Origin: Cytidiella melzeri
Lineage: Eukaryota; Basidiomycota; Agaricomycetes; Polyporales; Irpicaceae
Direction: 5' to 3'
Assembly (NCBI GenBank): GCA_022592445.1
Contig: JABYQR010000136.1
Span: forward strand, 45,434-109,433
DNA length: 64,000 nucleotides
The position numbers and the translations under genes are program-made. Below, in pieces: positions 21,165 to 32,725 of this stretch; position 1 is the stretch's first letter; each line of letters begins with the position of its first letter. Under the pieces are notes generated by a model, which saw only the letters and a list, made by a program, of their open reading frames with translations, was not told the origin of the DNA and ran no database searches.

Positions 21165-23000
21165 TTGTCAAATCCACTTTTCAGGCGATATGACGGTTCA
21201 GCGGGCGGCCCTGGTCAACTTTCCGAAATATCCCTTGCGCACGCAAGACGGCCTTCTCTACCGTCTTATAGCTACTTGGAAGACCTGACTACTTCGTACA
21301 AACCCGCATATACACAGGAGTATCCTACTCACCAACGCCGGGCCCGGCACCAAGCACTTGATAAGCCGCCTTCGAAAACGCTTGCAAGTTCTAGTACACG
21401 CTCTGCACCGCGCCATTCTTCCAAGATTCTGCAAGAGTTAGACATGACAGAACGTACGACGTCTTGTTTCTCCGCCGCGGGACACATGCTGACTGTCTGC
21501 TCAGCGCTCTGTTTCCGAGCAGAGGTCGATAGACTTCTCGCTCAGCCTGACTTTGCGGGACTTGCGCGGCAGCAAAGCGAGTCAGCTTCATCTGCTGGCT
21601 ACTTCTCAAGAGCTGGTTCTTTCAACGAGGCGATGGACGACAGCTCAGAGCCAGAGGCTTATCATTCATCTATTGCTAGTCAGGAAGTTCTCACAGACCT
21701 GAATGGCTCGGAATTTGAGCCGATGGACTTCGTCGAAGAAGACTCTGGATTTGCAGAAGCCAGCGTGATCAGGGACGAGATCTTGGCAGCACCAAGTCCT
21801 GAGCGTTTGGTTATCAGCACTCATGTGCACCACCGCTTTCCTGGCTATCTCCGTGTCGCAACGGCCAGTTCTGACGGCTCTAAACAACAAGCTGTAGAGT
21901 CCACAAGCCAGGAAGCTTACTCTCATCTGGAAACGTCTACCGGTGCTGGATCTTCGCATTCAACAACCTCTCTATCCCGTCTATCTCCTGATGCTTTCAA
22001 ACTGCCTCTTGCCTCCCCTTCCCCGCGCACTATTAGATCTGCTATGCACTCTGTCGATGACCAGAATAAGCCCAACTTTCTCGAACGGATGATTGCTAAA
22101 TACCCGCTAGTCTCTGCTTCCATCTGCTCAGACAGTCCTTCTTCTCGATTATCCGCTCCTAGTCCAAGTCATACAGCTTTTCGTCTTTCGCAGCGTAGCT
22201 CTTCGTTCGGCAGATTCGCCGACTTCGTTTTTGATATCACGTCAAGACCGACTAGTCCAACCGACGAAGATGAAGCTGTAAGTGTAGCCGTTGAAGTACC
22301 TTTGCTCGATGCCGTCGAGGGGAAACTCTTTGAGAACTCTGATCCGTGGGCAATCATCAAGGGGCGCCTCTCTTGTTCCCCTCACACGGCCGCCGAGTCG
22401 TTAAATGCAACACCGTATACTGAAGATACGTTCATTGAGCTTCGCAAAGTCGTTGATCGTCGCGGTGTCGGATTCCACACCCCTCCACCTAGGCGTTCTC
22501 CTCTGCTCGATTTACAGAACGCTTCCACTCCAAATCCCGTCTTGCGACACGACGATAATAGGACATGCGAACTACCGTCGCTCAAAGGTCCTATCTTTCG
22601 CTCTTCTGTCGACGACAATGGTGACTCTAGGGAAGCCCTCTGTACTGTCTTGAATGCGGCCCTTCCTGAATCGGCTGTGCTAGATTTGGATATCCAAGCT
22701 TCGCCGACAGCTGAGGAGCGACAAACATCCCCATTGGAATACCTTGACTTGACTGGTACTCAGAAATCCCTCGTACCCGCCATCACAGACATTGCTTTCT
22801 CCCCGGACATCGACGAAGAGCGTTATATAGGAGTTCACAGTGCTCCTTTGACGAATGACTTACCGATGATCAAGATAATGGAGGTATGCGATGTTGAAGC
22901 ACAGCTCAAATACTCGACTTCGCCGATGCGTCAAGACACGTCTCATCCGGACGAGGAGCTTGTCACCAGTAAGCGGTGCGCTCAGCTCTACCTCACTTAA
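21165..23000 (+). CDS. Ser/Thr-rich disordered protein, unrecognised
   Basis: A long open frame without a clear ATG start; the true first exon is probably upstream and spliced. A 51-nt in-frame intron is likely at 21454-21504 (GTACGA..CTCAG). It would join ELDMTE to LCFRAEVDRLLAQPDFAGL. The product is rich in Ser, Pro and acidic residues with scattered short hydrophobic patches (LSRLSPDAFKLPLASPSP, YLDLTGTQKSLVP). I see no catalytic motif or membrane segment. It may continue past 23000 through another splice. The composition suggests a regulatory or scaffold protein, but this is only inference. Confidence 0.5.
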   Translation: MSNPLFRRYDGSAGGPGQLSEISLAHARRPSLPSYSYLEDLTTSYKPAYTQEYPTHQRRARHQALDKPPSKTLASSSTRSAPRHSSKILQELDMTERTTSCFSAAGHMLTVCSALCFRAEVDRLLAQPDFAGLARQQSESASSAGYFSRAGSFNEAMDDSSEPEAYHSSIASQEVLTDLNGSEFEPMDFVEEDSGFAEASVIRDEILAAPSPERLVISTHVHHRFPGYLRVATASSDGSKQQAVESTSQEAYSHLETSTGAGSSHSTTSLSRLSPDAFKLPLASPSPRTIRSAMHSVDDQNKPNFLERMIAKYPLVSASICSDSPSSRLSAPSPSHTAFRLSQRSSSFGRFADFVFDITSRPTSPTDEDEAVSVAVEVPLLDAVEGKLFENSDPWAIIKGRLSCSPHTAAESLNATPYTEDTFIELRKVVDRRGVGFHTPPPRRSPLLDLQNASTPNPVLRHDDNRTCELPSLKGPIFRSSVDDNGDSREALCTVLNAALPESAVLDLDIQASPTAEERQTSPLEYLDLTGTQKSLVPAITDIAFSPDIDEERYIGVHSAPLTNDLPMIKIMEVCDVEAQLKYSTSPMRQDTSHPDEELVTSKRCAQLYLT

Positions 23001-23597
23001 GTCCTCACATGGCATGCACGTCGGCGACCTCTGACTCGGCTTCTACTTCTGCCGCGCTGCCGGAGTGTCCTTCTGCTGGGGATGATGGCGAAGAACAAGA
23101 CGAACAAGCGCGCCGGCAAGAGTGCTCAAGTCCTTCCGGTGCTGAACGTCTTGGCCCCAACGAAAGCATTGTAGCAGGACCTGTCCTGTTCGGTGGTGAG
23201 CTCGAAGGATGTGATGATATGTAGTTCGGGATACAGGTGCTCATCAGAATGGTGCTTCTTCTTTCGAATGTTTGACCTCGCTTTCCAGTGCTACTTGTAG
23301 AATGTCGCATTGTCTCCCGAGCTTGGAGGATATCGTCGGGGATGTCAATAAAGAACGATACCACGTGTGTTTGTGTTGCTGTAACCAGCAAGCTTTACAA
23401 TGCTATGTGGTTGGTCAACCGATCAGAAACAAACACATGCAGAACTCCCGATACTGTATTTCCATCTTGCGGCATGTGATTGTGGTCTTTCTCACGTCAA
23501 CATAAAGCGTCTTGGTGTCTCGCGGCGCTCGTTCAAAGTGAACTTTGCATAACTCCCCCATCTCCCCCACATCCCGCTTCGTCAGGATCCAGTCGCG
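23001..23597. other. Intergenic upstream of the acyl-CoA dehydrogenase
   Basis: Open frames exist on both strands at 22976-23391 but are low complexity and look like shadows. Possible 3' end of the preceding gene. CT-rich sequence just before 23598 fits a fungal promoter. Confidence 0.3.
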
Positions 23598-26019
23598 ATG
23601 GCCACAAAGGAAATGAAACAGTTCACGAGAGAGGAGGTCGCAAAGGTAAGTAGAGACCTGTCTAGCACTCGATTATCCGTCGTTGACCGGCGCGGTCAAT
23701 GTCAATGCAGCACAACTCCCCAGATGACTTGGTATGTCGTACGACTCAGATTTTAAGCATAAGCAGAATCTCATTACTCTGCATTCTACAGTGGGTGATC
23801 GTCGACGCCAAGGTGTTCAACCTGTCGCGGTTCAAGGACATGCATCCTGGAGGTGTATCTGTCCTCCTAGACGAAGAGATCCGTGAGTTCGAGCTCGGCA
23901 TCCAACTTGAATTGTACGGGATAGTATTAATTGTCGCGTGTCTCCTAGCTGGCCAGGACGTGACTGAGGTCTTCTACTCTCTCCATCGTCATGAGATTCT
24001 CCAGAAACCTCAATTCCAGAGGCTTCAAATCGGCACAATCACGGGCGAGGAGAGCGTGATTACCTCACAAGCTCGCGGGCAGCTGAGCGCGATTCCCTAC
24101 GCTGAGCCGACATGGCAGACACAAGGGTATCACAGTCCGTATTACAAAGATGTATGCGTCTTTTCTTGACTCCAGCGAGTGTCGCAAGCTAATGTTGGGT
24201 GTAGAGCCACAGAAGGCTTGCAAAAGCTGTACGTGAATTTGTCGATGATTACCTGTATGAGGATGCACAGGTGTGTTTCATTTGTGGATGTTTCTTGCAT
24301 TTTATTCTCACCCGCCAGTGGCATGTAGCTTCATGAAGAGGACGGGAAACGGCCAAGCCCTCATATCATTCAGATGATGGCGTAAGTACACCCTGTTATC
24401 TCTGTTGATAGGTTCTGCAAAGGACTCATCGTGCCCTCTATGAAGTGATACGAATCTACATGCAATGCGCTTAGGCCCTGGAAAGCACTTACAGGGGAAG
24501 ACGCTTATGGGTGGCATCGTTACACCGGAAGAGGTCAGTACCAGCGCACGCTGGCTGATATGCCGAAACTAATCATATCTCTGCAGTTTGACTACTTCCA
24601 CGAGCTCATCATCACTCAAGAGCTTGTCCGTATGATGGCCCGGGGATACGGCGATGGTCTCAATGGCGGCACTGTCATCGGCCTTCCAGCAGTGCTCAAC
24701 TTCGGCAACGCTGAGCTGAAGGCGCGAGTGGCAGACGAGGTGCTGTCAGGCAAGAAGTTCATGTCCTTGGCGATCTCGGAGGCATTTGCTGGTAGCGACG
24801 TGCAAGGGTTGAAGACGAGTGCGAAGAAGACTGAGGATGGCAAGTTTTGGATCATCAACGGAACAAAAAAGTGGATTACGAACGGACAGTAAGCTGTGCT
24901 TGCATTGAGAGATTGATTCGGCTACTGACTTCGCTGTTTGTAGCTTCTCAGACTAGTAAGCATTCTTTCGTAGTAAACGAATTGGAAAAGGTAGTTCCTG
25001 ACGAGCTGCTAGCTTTACTGTCGGCTGCAAAACCGACAGTGGCTTCACAGTCATCTTCGTGGAACGTGGCGAAGGTATTGATACGAAACCCATCAAAACT
25101 TCGTATTCGCCGTCAGCTGGAACGGCGTATATCACAGTGGGTTCTTTGGTTCCATGTTCTACGTCTCCAGTTTTTCATCTCTTCGTAGTTTGACAACGTC
25201 AAGGTACCGATTGAGAACACGCTCGGTGCTGAGGGAGCAGGGCTGTTTGTGATCCTCAGTAATTTTAACCACGAGCGATGGACCATGTGCTGTGGCTCTG
25301 CTAGGACGCAGCGCTATATCATCGAGGAATGTCTGAAGTGAGTTCGGCACTTTTCTTGCATTCGCCTTGTGAACATGCGTGGTTCAGGTGGACGAATCAG
25401 CGCAAAGCCTTTGGCAAGCCGCTGAACAGCCAAGCCGTCATCCGTAGCAAGTTGGCAGCGATGATTGCCCGTGCGGAGAGCGTGCAGAGCTGGCTGGAGA
25501 ACATCACATACCAGATGAATAACATGGTATGATCCCTTACTTGCTTTCTTCATCTATTGGCCATTGCTGATCTCCGCTTTCTCCGTCTGCAGAATTATAA
25601 GGAGCAGGCGCAATATCTTGCTGGGTGAGTGACATGAGAGTTTTCACTGGCGCAGTACTGACTACTGCTTCAGTCCCATCGGGCTGTTGAAGATGCACGC
25701 GACACGCTGCGCACAGGATACCGCTCGCGACGCCGTGCAGATCTTTGGTGGCCGAGGAATCACGAAGACTGGTATGGGCAGGATGATCGAGCATGTGTGT
25801 ACAACTTTGACAGTGCTTATTGTGTGAGACGCTGATTTCGAGTAATTGGTGTAGTATTACCGCACCGTCACGTTTGACTCTGTGCTTGGAGGAGGTGAGT
25901 CTGATGTTTTCTGGTACAAGCGCGTCGAGGAGCTCATGGTTTTTCCAGCGGAGGATGTTCTAGGTGATCTTGGCGTCCGTCAAGCGATTGCTAAAATGCC
26001 TAAGAATGCAAGGTTATAG
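23598..26019 (+). CDS. Cytochrome b5 / acyl-CoA dehydrogenase fusion
   Basis: Sixteen exons give 519 aa in consistent phase: 23598-23645, 23711-23731, 23792-23882, 23949-24151, 24205-24270, 24329-24381, 24446-24533, 24587-24888, 24944-24955, 25013-25136, 25189-25337, 25388-25526, 25593-25624, 25674-25794, 25855-25894, 25949-26019. The N-terminus is a cytochrome b5-like domain (FTREEVAKH, WVIVDAKVFNLSRFKDMHPGG; heme ligand in HPGG, second His in YSLHRHEIL). The remainder is an acyl-CoA dehydrogenase: SLAISEAFAGSDVQGLKT (FAD/substrate loop), WIINGTKKWITNGHFSDYF, NHERWTMCCGSARTQR, QRKAFGKPL and IFGGRGITKTGMGR. These oxidise acyl-CoA or related thioesters with FAD; the b5 module may supply electron transfer. 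Two exons are tiny (21 and 12 nt). The protein ends without a clear peroxisomal signal (AKMPKNARL). Confidence 0.88.
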
Positions 26020-26814
26020 GCAACCTAGTACCGCGATTTGTGGTTGATCGGCATATTGGCATCCCAAACCACCCTGTACACTACAATTGTGAACAACATT
26101 AGACCGGTACAAGGTTGAAAAAAGGTTAATTGGAATAGATACACTTCAGACGAAGCAGTATGCTGAAAAATTGGCATTGCGGCATTGAGGTGAGGGCAGA
26201 ACACGGAACGCCCTAGTAAAAGGCGAGGGCGTTGTCTGTTTGCACTGCCCTCTGCCGCTGAAATGATGAGGAGGTCTGTGGGGTCGATGGAGGCGTTTTG
26301 CGATTTTGTTCAAGTCGCGGGAATGAACTCATGGGATTCCCCGAAGTGTTCGGATCGAGATTTTGTCGCCTTCGACTCTGACCACCACCACCACCACCGC
26401 CTCCTGCTCACGACTTGTCCGCCGGCTCTCATTCTCTGTATCTAAAAGCCCGACAGGTCGTACTCTTACTTCCGCTTATTCCACAGCTCGGCGTAATTCT
26501 CACCAGGCCTGCGCGCCGTATTGTCGTTGTATTCGGGCTGGAAGGGCACTTGGGGCATAAGAAGGGTCTAGGACACCAATCCTTCCTGTATCAATACTTG
26601 CATGTAAGAGTTCCACTGTTCACTGCGGACGTGGACACGTTTTCCCCTACTCGCCACAGAACCCCATTCTGACTTGGCTCCCTAATCCTGTCGTGCCGCG
26701 CATCCCTGTCCGTCGATACTCAATAATCCTGTCAATTTTCTGTACCCAGAAACAAAAGACACGATTTTAAAAATCAGCTGTATACTGTGCTGAGTTCGAC
26801 ATCCACCGCCAAAG
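26020..26814. other. Intergenic between the dehydrogenase and the RRM gene
   Basis: Nothing coding is supported. It contains a short CAC-repeat tract near 26382-26400. Confidence 0.35.
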
Positions 26815-28336
26815 ATGCCCGAAGACGATTTTGATATCTATGGAGAAGACGACGGGTTTACGACCAAAGGACAAGTGGTGAGTAGCTAGACTGCCTTTTC
26901 TTCTTGCATATCGTCAGCATATACTCACGCAAAACGCGTAAAGTCACTCGAAGACTACGATGAGATCGACCCCACCATTGACGTCCCGGAGGAGCCGTCC
27001 ACCGAGCCCGTGGTGGGTGAGAAAAGGCAGCGAGAAGATAACGAGGACGGCGAGCAGCAACAGAACAGCAACGCGCCGTCTGCTGATATCGAGGCAGAGA
27101 CCCGGACCATCTCAACGGTACCTACGCGTAGCCCTAGCGCTCCTGCCAATGGCAGCGGTCATGGTGTCATGAATGGGATGCTTGGTATGATGGGTGGCTC
27201 AACAGGAAACCAGGATGCCTTGTACATTGGAGACCTGCAGTGGGTACGTGCATTCCGAACTTCCAAGATGGACATCTCTCCTCACTGTCTTCGACTGCCA
27301 GTGGACGACCGACGAAGATGTCCGGCAAGTCGCTGCGAAACTCGGCGTGAACCTCGACCACAAGGATGTAACCTTCTCAGAGCACAAGGTGAACGGTAAA
27401 AGCAAAGGGTGCGTTGTGAACTGCATAGCATATATGCTGTTTATTACAGCTCTGGACAACAGAATCGCATATATCGAATGCCATGGGTATGAAAATGCTG
27501 TCAAGCTCAAGAACTGGTTCGACAACAAGTAAGGGCCCTCACCCACTGTGCATTGGGGCGAACTCGTTCTCATGCATACACACACAGCGACTTCCAAAAC
27601 CGCCGAGCGAATGTCTCCTTCACCAGTTCAGCACAAGGCAACCCTTTCCGAACACTTCCCAAAGGTATGTGGTATGCAGAACCGGTTTTTTAAGCCTTCT
27701 CCCTAAGCGTTCTTTGGCTTACGATATGCCACAGAACCGCCTGCACGCGACGGTCGCTCAAACTTCCAAGGTGCACCAATACCGACAGCAACGAGCGGGC
27801 CGACAGGACGAGGCAATTTCCGGGGTGGCATGGGACACACGAACACCGCCATGAATAATAACAACAACACCAGCAACAACATGATGGGCATGGCTGGTAT
27901 GCGTGGAGGAGGGGTGGGAGGTATGATGCGTGGAGGGGGCATGGGTGTGGCTGGTATGGCCGGAATGGCAGGGATGGGCATGGCAGGGATGGGAATGGGC
28001 ATGGGCGGGATGGGCATGGGCGGGATGGGTATGAACACTGTGTCCACGGGGTACGGTGGACGAGGCGGGATTGTCCCTCAAGGCCCTCGAGGCGGTATGG
28101 GCGGGGGGTACAGTGGGAGAGGCGGAGGTATGGGTGAGTGATTCTTCAACGATCGTCTAGGTTAAGTGACACGAGTATCGACATTGTTGTTGTTAGGTAT
28201 GCAAATGGGTGGTAGAGGCGGATACGGCGGTGGCGGGCATTTCAACCCTGCGTTCATGGGAGGCCAGGGTGGCGCTGGGGGTTTTGGCCCTGAGGGACCG
28301 AGGAAGAGGTTCAAGATGGAAGATGGCAGTGGTTGA
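26815..28336 (+). CDS. CPSF6/CFIm68-like RRM protein
   Basis: Seven exons (26815-26877, 26944-27243, 27302-27408, 27463-27528, 27588-27664, 27735-28133, 28197-28336) encode 383 aa in phase. After an acidic start ([15 protein letters not shown]) and a disordered linker comes one [12 protein letters not shown] (RNP2) spliced to [16 protein letters not shown], then [17 protein letters not shown] (RNP1 region). The WWTTDEDL-type motif is typical of the CPSF6/CPSF7 subunit of cleavage factor Im, which binds UGUA-marked pre-mRNA with CFIm25 to guide polyadenylation. The C-terminus is a Gly/Met/Arg-rich tail with many GMGM and GGMG steps rather than the RS domain of animal CPSF6, followed by a basic end ([13 protein letters not shown]) that may act as a nuclear signal. 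Confidence 0.82.
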
Positions 28337-28899
28337 CCGTTCATCGTCGCAAAGGACAGTATCACTTTTCCTAATGAATCGCTCTACCCAGCGCCGTATT
28401 GCAATTATCCGCCCAGTCAGCACTTGCTATCGTACAGAAGCTCTGTTCTCTTGTCTCACCCATCTCACCCATTCGCAATGCTCGTATTTCTTGCGGAGTA
28501 CAATTAATCCCATCCATATGTAATCACGATGGTCTCTCCGTTGAAATCATGAAGACTCATGAAACTTGCACACTCGTGTCCTCCTGTGGAAGAATGTATT
28601 GATTGGTTGGATTCTACAACGTATGTGACACAGCGCTGTGGTACAACACAAGAAAAGATGGTGAGGCTATGATATGCGCTGCTTGAGATGAGACAGAAAA
28701 CGATCTATACGAGACCAATACATGGGGCGCATGCAAATGCATACGTGCTGTATGTATGTTTGGCAAGATGAGAGATGAAGTTTGTAGCAATACATAAGAT
28801 GTGTGCGTTGGGAGGGAGCAAAGGTATCGTTGTTCATGAACAAGGCACCCGTCGTCCGTCGACCGAGCAGGGGGTGCGACACCGAAGTCGGAGCCCTAC
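28337..28899. other. Convergent 3' flanks of the RRM gene and SPT2 gene
   Basis: No gene. It should contain both transcripts' 3' UTRs and poly(A) sites. Confidence 0.4.
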
Positions 28900-30477
28900 C
28901 TAATAGCCACGTTTGTCACGCATCTCCTTCTCTTTGCGCTTCCTGCGTTTCTCTTCCTCGCGCCGTCTCTCCTCTTCGGCCGCCAGCTCATCTTCTTTGC
29001 GTGCGGCTTTCATACTGTGTACAAGACGAAGGAGGTAAGCAGAGCAATTACATAGGAAACAGCCCACCGAAGTGGAAACTGACCTGTATTTCTCTTCCTT
29101 CTCAACCTCGTCCGCACCCGCCTCCATATCCTCGTCGTCGCTGAAGACGTCCCGCGCCACATACGCACTCCTGTCCTTCCCAAACATCTTCCAGATCTCA
29201 GCGCTGATGGAGTTGGCAGCGGTGGGAGCAGTCGTCTGCAGACGTCTCTTTGGCGGAGGGGGAGAGTCGCTGAGAGAGTCGGAGCGTTGCCGCTTGCGCA
29301 GGCCGGAAGGAGGAAACTTGGACGAGGATCTGTTCGAGGAGAGAGACGGTCGAGAGGGAGGTACCTTGTCGGAGTGAGAATTCTTCTTGGAGGGATAAGG
29401 CTTCGATGATGATCCGTTGGTAGTCAGGGATTTGTCGATCGGTTTGCCATTGCGGTTGGATGAGACTTGGACGCCAGTGCCTTTGAAGGGCGGTGGAGCA
29501 GATACATGAAGGCGCGAGACGGAGGAAGAGAGGGCAGAGGTTGAAAGTGGCTTTGAATGTGCAGGCTTGGTGTTGACAGGCGGTGTTGAGGAATGCGCCT
29601 TTGTCGGGCGTGGCAAGACGTCTTGAGAGGGTTTTCGCTCGGGAGAGTTGCTGCGAGAGGAGAACATGGACGATGCCCGCGACGGCTCGCGGGTAGAGTC
29701 CGCCTTCGTAGAGTCCGTCGTAGCCTTCGGTTTGCCGAACCAGTTGTCGAAGCCCTTCGCGTCCTCGCCCGACAAAGTTTTTGCGGCCTTCGCCTGCTTC
29801 CGGTCTTGAAGAATCTCGTCAATCGTCCTCGTATCTCGTTTGTTCACGTTGAGCTTGATGAGAGCAGGAGGCTCGTGCGCCAGCCGGTCTCTCACAGAAC
29901 GATATGCACCAGACGTCGACGAAGGACTGCCACTAGACATCGCGTCCACAGCGCCACCAGGCAGACGTCTTCCCGCCTTCTTGTATGCAGCACCCATCGA
30001 CTTTCTACCGGAACTCATACCAAAGTTAAGCTCCCTCGCAAGCCGAAGCTGACGTTTTTCCTCCCTCGTGAGGGCAGCCCCGCCACCCGAGTCGTCCTCG
30101 TCATCAGAGCCTCCCGCCCTGCGTCTCTTCATCTCCTCGCGCGACGCAGAGCTCGAAGTCGGATATCCCGACGCAGACTTCTTCGGTCCATATCGAAGGC
30201 TATCACGCTGCTCGCCCTCCCTCCGCTCTCGCTCCTCCTCTTTCCTGCGTCGCTCGGCCTCGAGCCTCTTCCGCCTTTCCTCCTCCCGTTTCTGGTCCTC
30301 GAGGTGTTTGAGCCTCAACTTCCTCTCAATCTCGCGCTCCTTGGCCTCTTTCTCCTCTTGTGCCTTTCTCTTCGCCGCTTCCTTCTTCTGTCGCTCGAGC
30401 AGCTGCGACTGGACGGCCGCCTCGGACTCGGCGGTCTGGGAGGCACTGAGGGCCATGAGCGCCGCAAAAGTAGACAT
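28900..30477 (-). CDS. SPT2: SPT2 chromatin protein
   Basis: Two exons, complement of 29084-30477 and 28900-29014, with a 69-nt intron (GTCAGT..ACACAG), encode 502 aa from ATG 30477 (MSTFAALMALSASQTAESEAAVQ). The N-terminal third is a long charged coiled coil rich in Lys, Arg and Glu. The middle is disordered and Ser-rich. The C-terminus carries the SPT2 signature: IWKMFGKDRSAYVARDVFSDDEDMEAG joined across the intron to KYSMKAARKEDELAAEEERRREEEK (quoted here in pieces; key residues DDEDMEAG and the Arg/Glu helix). SPT2 is an HMG-like histone H3-H4 chaperone linked to transcription elongation and to suppression of cryptic initiation. Confidence 0.88.
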   Translation of the reverse strand: MSTFAALMALSASQTAESEAAVQSQLLERQKKEAAKRKAQEEKEAKEREIERKLRLKHLEDQKREEERRKRLEAERRRKEEERERREGEQRDSLRYGPKKSASGYPTSSSASREEMKRRRAGGSDDEDDSGGGAALTREEKRQLRLARELNFGMSSGRKSMGAAYKKAGRRLPGGAVDAMSSGSPSSTSGAYRSVRDRLAHEPPALIKLNVNKRDTRTIDEILQDRKQAKAAKTLSGEDAKGFDNWFGKPKATTDSTKADSTREPSRASSMFSSRSNSPERKPSQDVLPRPTKAHSSTPPVNTKPAHSKPLSTSALSSSVSRLHVSAPPPFKGTGVQVSSNRNGKPIDKSLTTNGSSSKPYPSKKNSHSDKVPPSRPSLSSNRSSSKFPPSGLRKRQRSDSLSDSPPPPKRRLQTTAPTAANSISAEIWKMFGKDRSAYVARDVFSDDEDMEAGADEVEKEEKYRSVSTSVGCFLCNCSAYLLRLVHSMKAARKEDELAAEEERRREEEKRRKRKEKEMRDKRGY

Positions 30478-30881
30478 CCTCAGTCGAGATGCAGAATAAG
30501 GGAATAGCTAGCTGGATAGAAGATTGTTGTGTGTAAAAAATTAGAATAGTAGAGGGTATAAGAATGAGGTGGTGGTGGTTTGTGGTGCGGCGTGCGTGGG
30601 CCACCCGGCCACACTGGGGTCTGCTGCATTTGGCTCTGTTTATTACCTCCGATGTTTTCAATGAGTAATACTCATTTCTGTGCTTCACCGACATCTTTCA
30701 TCTGCACACATCTCTCGAACGTTATGGCAGCACCAGAATACACATATACAAACGTCGAATAGATTGATGCAGAATAAAATTACGTGTAGTGTGTACTCGA
30801 TAAATCCCATGTTCGAGAATGAATGGTGACACGTATACCAGCAGTCTATGATCCAACATCCCTCGCGTGACCTCACAAATT
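30478..30881. other. Intergenic between the SPT2 and MFS genes
   Basis: Promoter of the SPT2 gene and 3' flank of the MFS gene. No coding frame supported. Confidence 0.35.
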
Positions 30882-32725
30882 TCACTCTTCCTCCACCGCT
30901 GTCCAGACCTTGCTCGGTAGATACGATCCTGCTACGAGTGCTGTGCTGGTGAGCAGCGCCATCGCCCAATAGACAAAATTACCGTTCAAGTAGTGGTACT
31001 CGGGATGTATAGATAACGAGAAGAGTGAGTTGGCGAGTGCGGGGCCAATAGCTCGCATGATCGACACGCCCAGCTGGGCAAAGCCGTTTACCGTCCCAAG
31101 CGATGCGCGGTTCGGGGAAGCTGCGGTGATGTAGATGAATATGCACCCTGCGAATCGCATAATATAATGGTGAGTCAATATTCGAGGAAGACACCGGGAC
31201 ACTGACCGTATGAGAAATTGATGACAATCGAGGAAATTATCTGAAATGCAACCGCAGCCCATACAAGGGGGTGGTTGGTACCCTCAGTTTTCGCCAGAGA
31301 GTTGATAATAGGGAAAAAGGCAAAGACGATCAGAGACGATGCGATTCCAGCCATGTATACGTTTTTAGGCCCGAACCGCGCCTGAGTTTTTGCGAAGAAG
31401 AAGATCTGCAAGAACCCGTTGAAGATACCGTACACTGCGAGAATCGTCCCGATGTGGTGAGGTGATAATCCCAAGCCACCGAGCTCGACTGGCGTAGAAA
31501 AGAAGACAGGCTGTATCGCGCGCGCAGAGATGTCCACCACAGCCAGGAACGCGTAGTTTAGTGCAGCCAGTAAAACCCGTGGAATCAAGACTTGTCTGAG
31601 AGGCAGTGGCTTGTTCTTCTTCGAGCCGTCGTCTATAGGTTGAAGACCAACAGTTGCTGTAGCTTTGTTGTCTTCACCGTCCGAGACGGTTTGAGCAGTG
31701 ACGTTTCCTTTGCTTAACCACGCGCCGAGCATCCGACGAACAGAGTTCGGTGTAGACACAGTCTAGCGAATGATATAAGCGGTCTATCAGATCCGAAGGG
31801 TTTGAAAATACCTCTTGCAAATATAGAAGGCTGACAAGCCATGCCAATGCCGAGAATGTTGCAGGAACGGCGCATGCGAGAAAGTAAGGGTACTCCTTCA
31901 AAAACTCTGAATGGCCAAAGATGCCGGGGAACCGTTCACGAGGCTTTGACAGGAATCCACCAATGACAGGTCTAGGATGCGAAAGTCAGTCATAGGGCCA
32001 ATACGGCAGTGAATCTGCGCACCCTAATGTGCCGCCAGTGCTCCACGCAATCGGTAGGTATGAATACGCCTGAGGAAGATTTGTAGAGTCGGTGATCTCC
32101 GCAATCATACTCTTCAACACGCCTATATTACCGTTCAATGCGCCGTTCAAACTTCGACTGTTGGATGAAGCGTGCCATCAGCATGGACATTAGACCCAGA
32201 GCGCTGAGACGGTACTAACCTCACAACCGCTCCCCAGAACGTTTTTGAGAGACCGAAGCAATACATTGACAGAGACAGCCCAAGCAGCCCTGTCATGATG
32301 ACTGGCTTGCGACCGATGTGGTCCGATAAACGACTCCAGTGCATGACCGTTAACGCCTGAGTGGCAAAGAATATGGATTGCTAACACACGGGACCACGTC
32401 AGCTGTCAAGACTACTGCTGATGAGGGGGAACTGACCAAAAGACCTGTGTAGTATCCGACACGGGTCTCATCGCCGTGCGTAATCCCAACGTCGCGAATC
32501 AACTGCAGTGTTCGAGGGTGAGTAAGTCGAAGCTGACTCAATCAGCTGCCGAGTCATTTAGTGACGCACCTGCGGTAAGAACGGGTAGATGACCTGACTG
32601 GTCAGTGGCTCTGCCAACTGCAGAACGAGAAGGATGGAAAACTGAGCCCATGGTATGGGCGTCGGTTTCTTTTTTTGCTGCTCAGGCAGGAGAGGTGTTT
32701 CTTCGTCAATGGTCGTAGCGGTCAT
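30882..32725 (-). CDS. MFS transporter
   Basis: Multi-exon gene from ATG 32725 (MTATTIDEETPLLPEQQKKK) to TGA 30882. The first helix follows at WAQFSILLVLQLAEPLTSQV. Between helices 2 and 3 is the MFS motif DHIGRKPVIMTGLLGLSLS. Helix 4/5 region reads NGALNGNIGVLKSMIAEITD and GPVIGGFLS. A long central loop (about 31660-31760) is Ser/Lys-rich, and the C-terminal six helices include AIQPVFFSTPVELGGLG and the motif SPNRASLGTVNGFAQ. This pattern matches the fungal drug:H+ antiporter/ZIFL-like group (plant zinc-induced facilitator relatives), a large basidiomycete family with mostly unknown substrates. The acidic di-Leu (EETPLLPE) at the N-terminus could be a sorting signal to the vacuole. Confidence 0.8.

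Noticed and set aside
22976..23391. Overlapping frames on both strands after the Ser-rich gene
   Set aside because: Low complexity and mutually antisense; a spliced 3' exon of the Ser-rich gene is possible but not supportable.
27703..28081. Pro/Met/His-rich minus-strand frames opposite the RRM gene
   Set aside because: They are the antisense of the Gly/Met repeat tail.
29593..30507. 304-codon plus-strand frame opposite the SPT2 gene
   Set aside because: It is Arg/Leu-rich antisense of a Lys/Glu/Ser-rich coding region; the minus-strand SPT2 reading is strongly supported.
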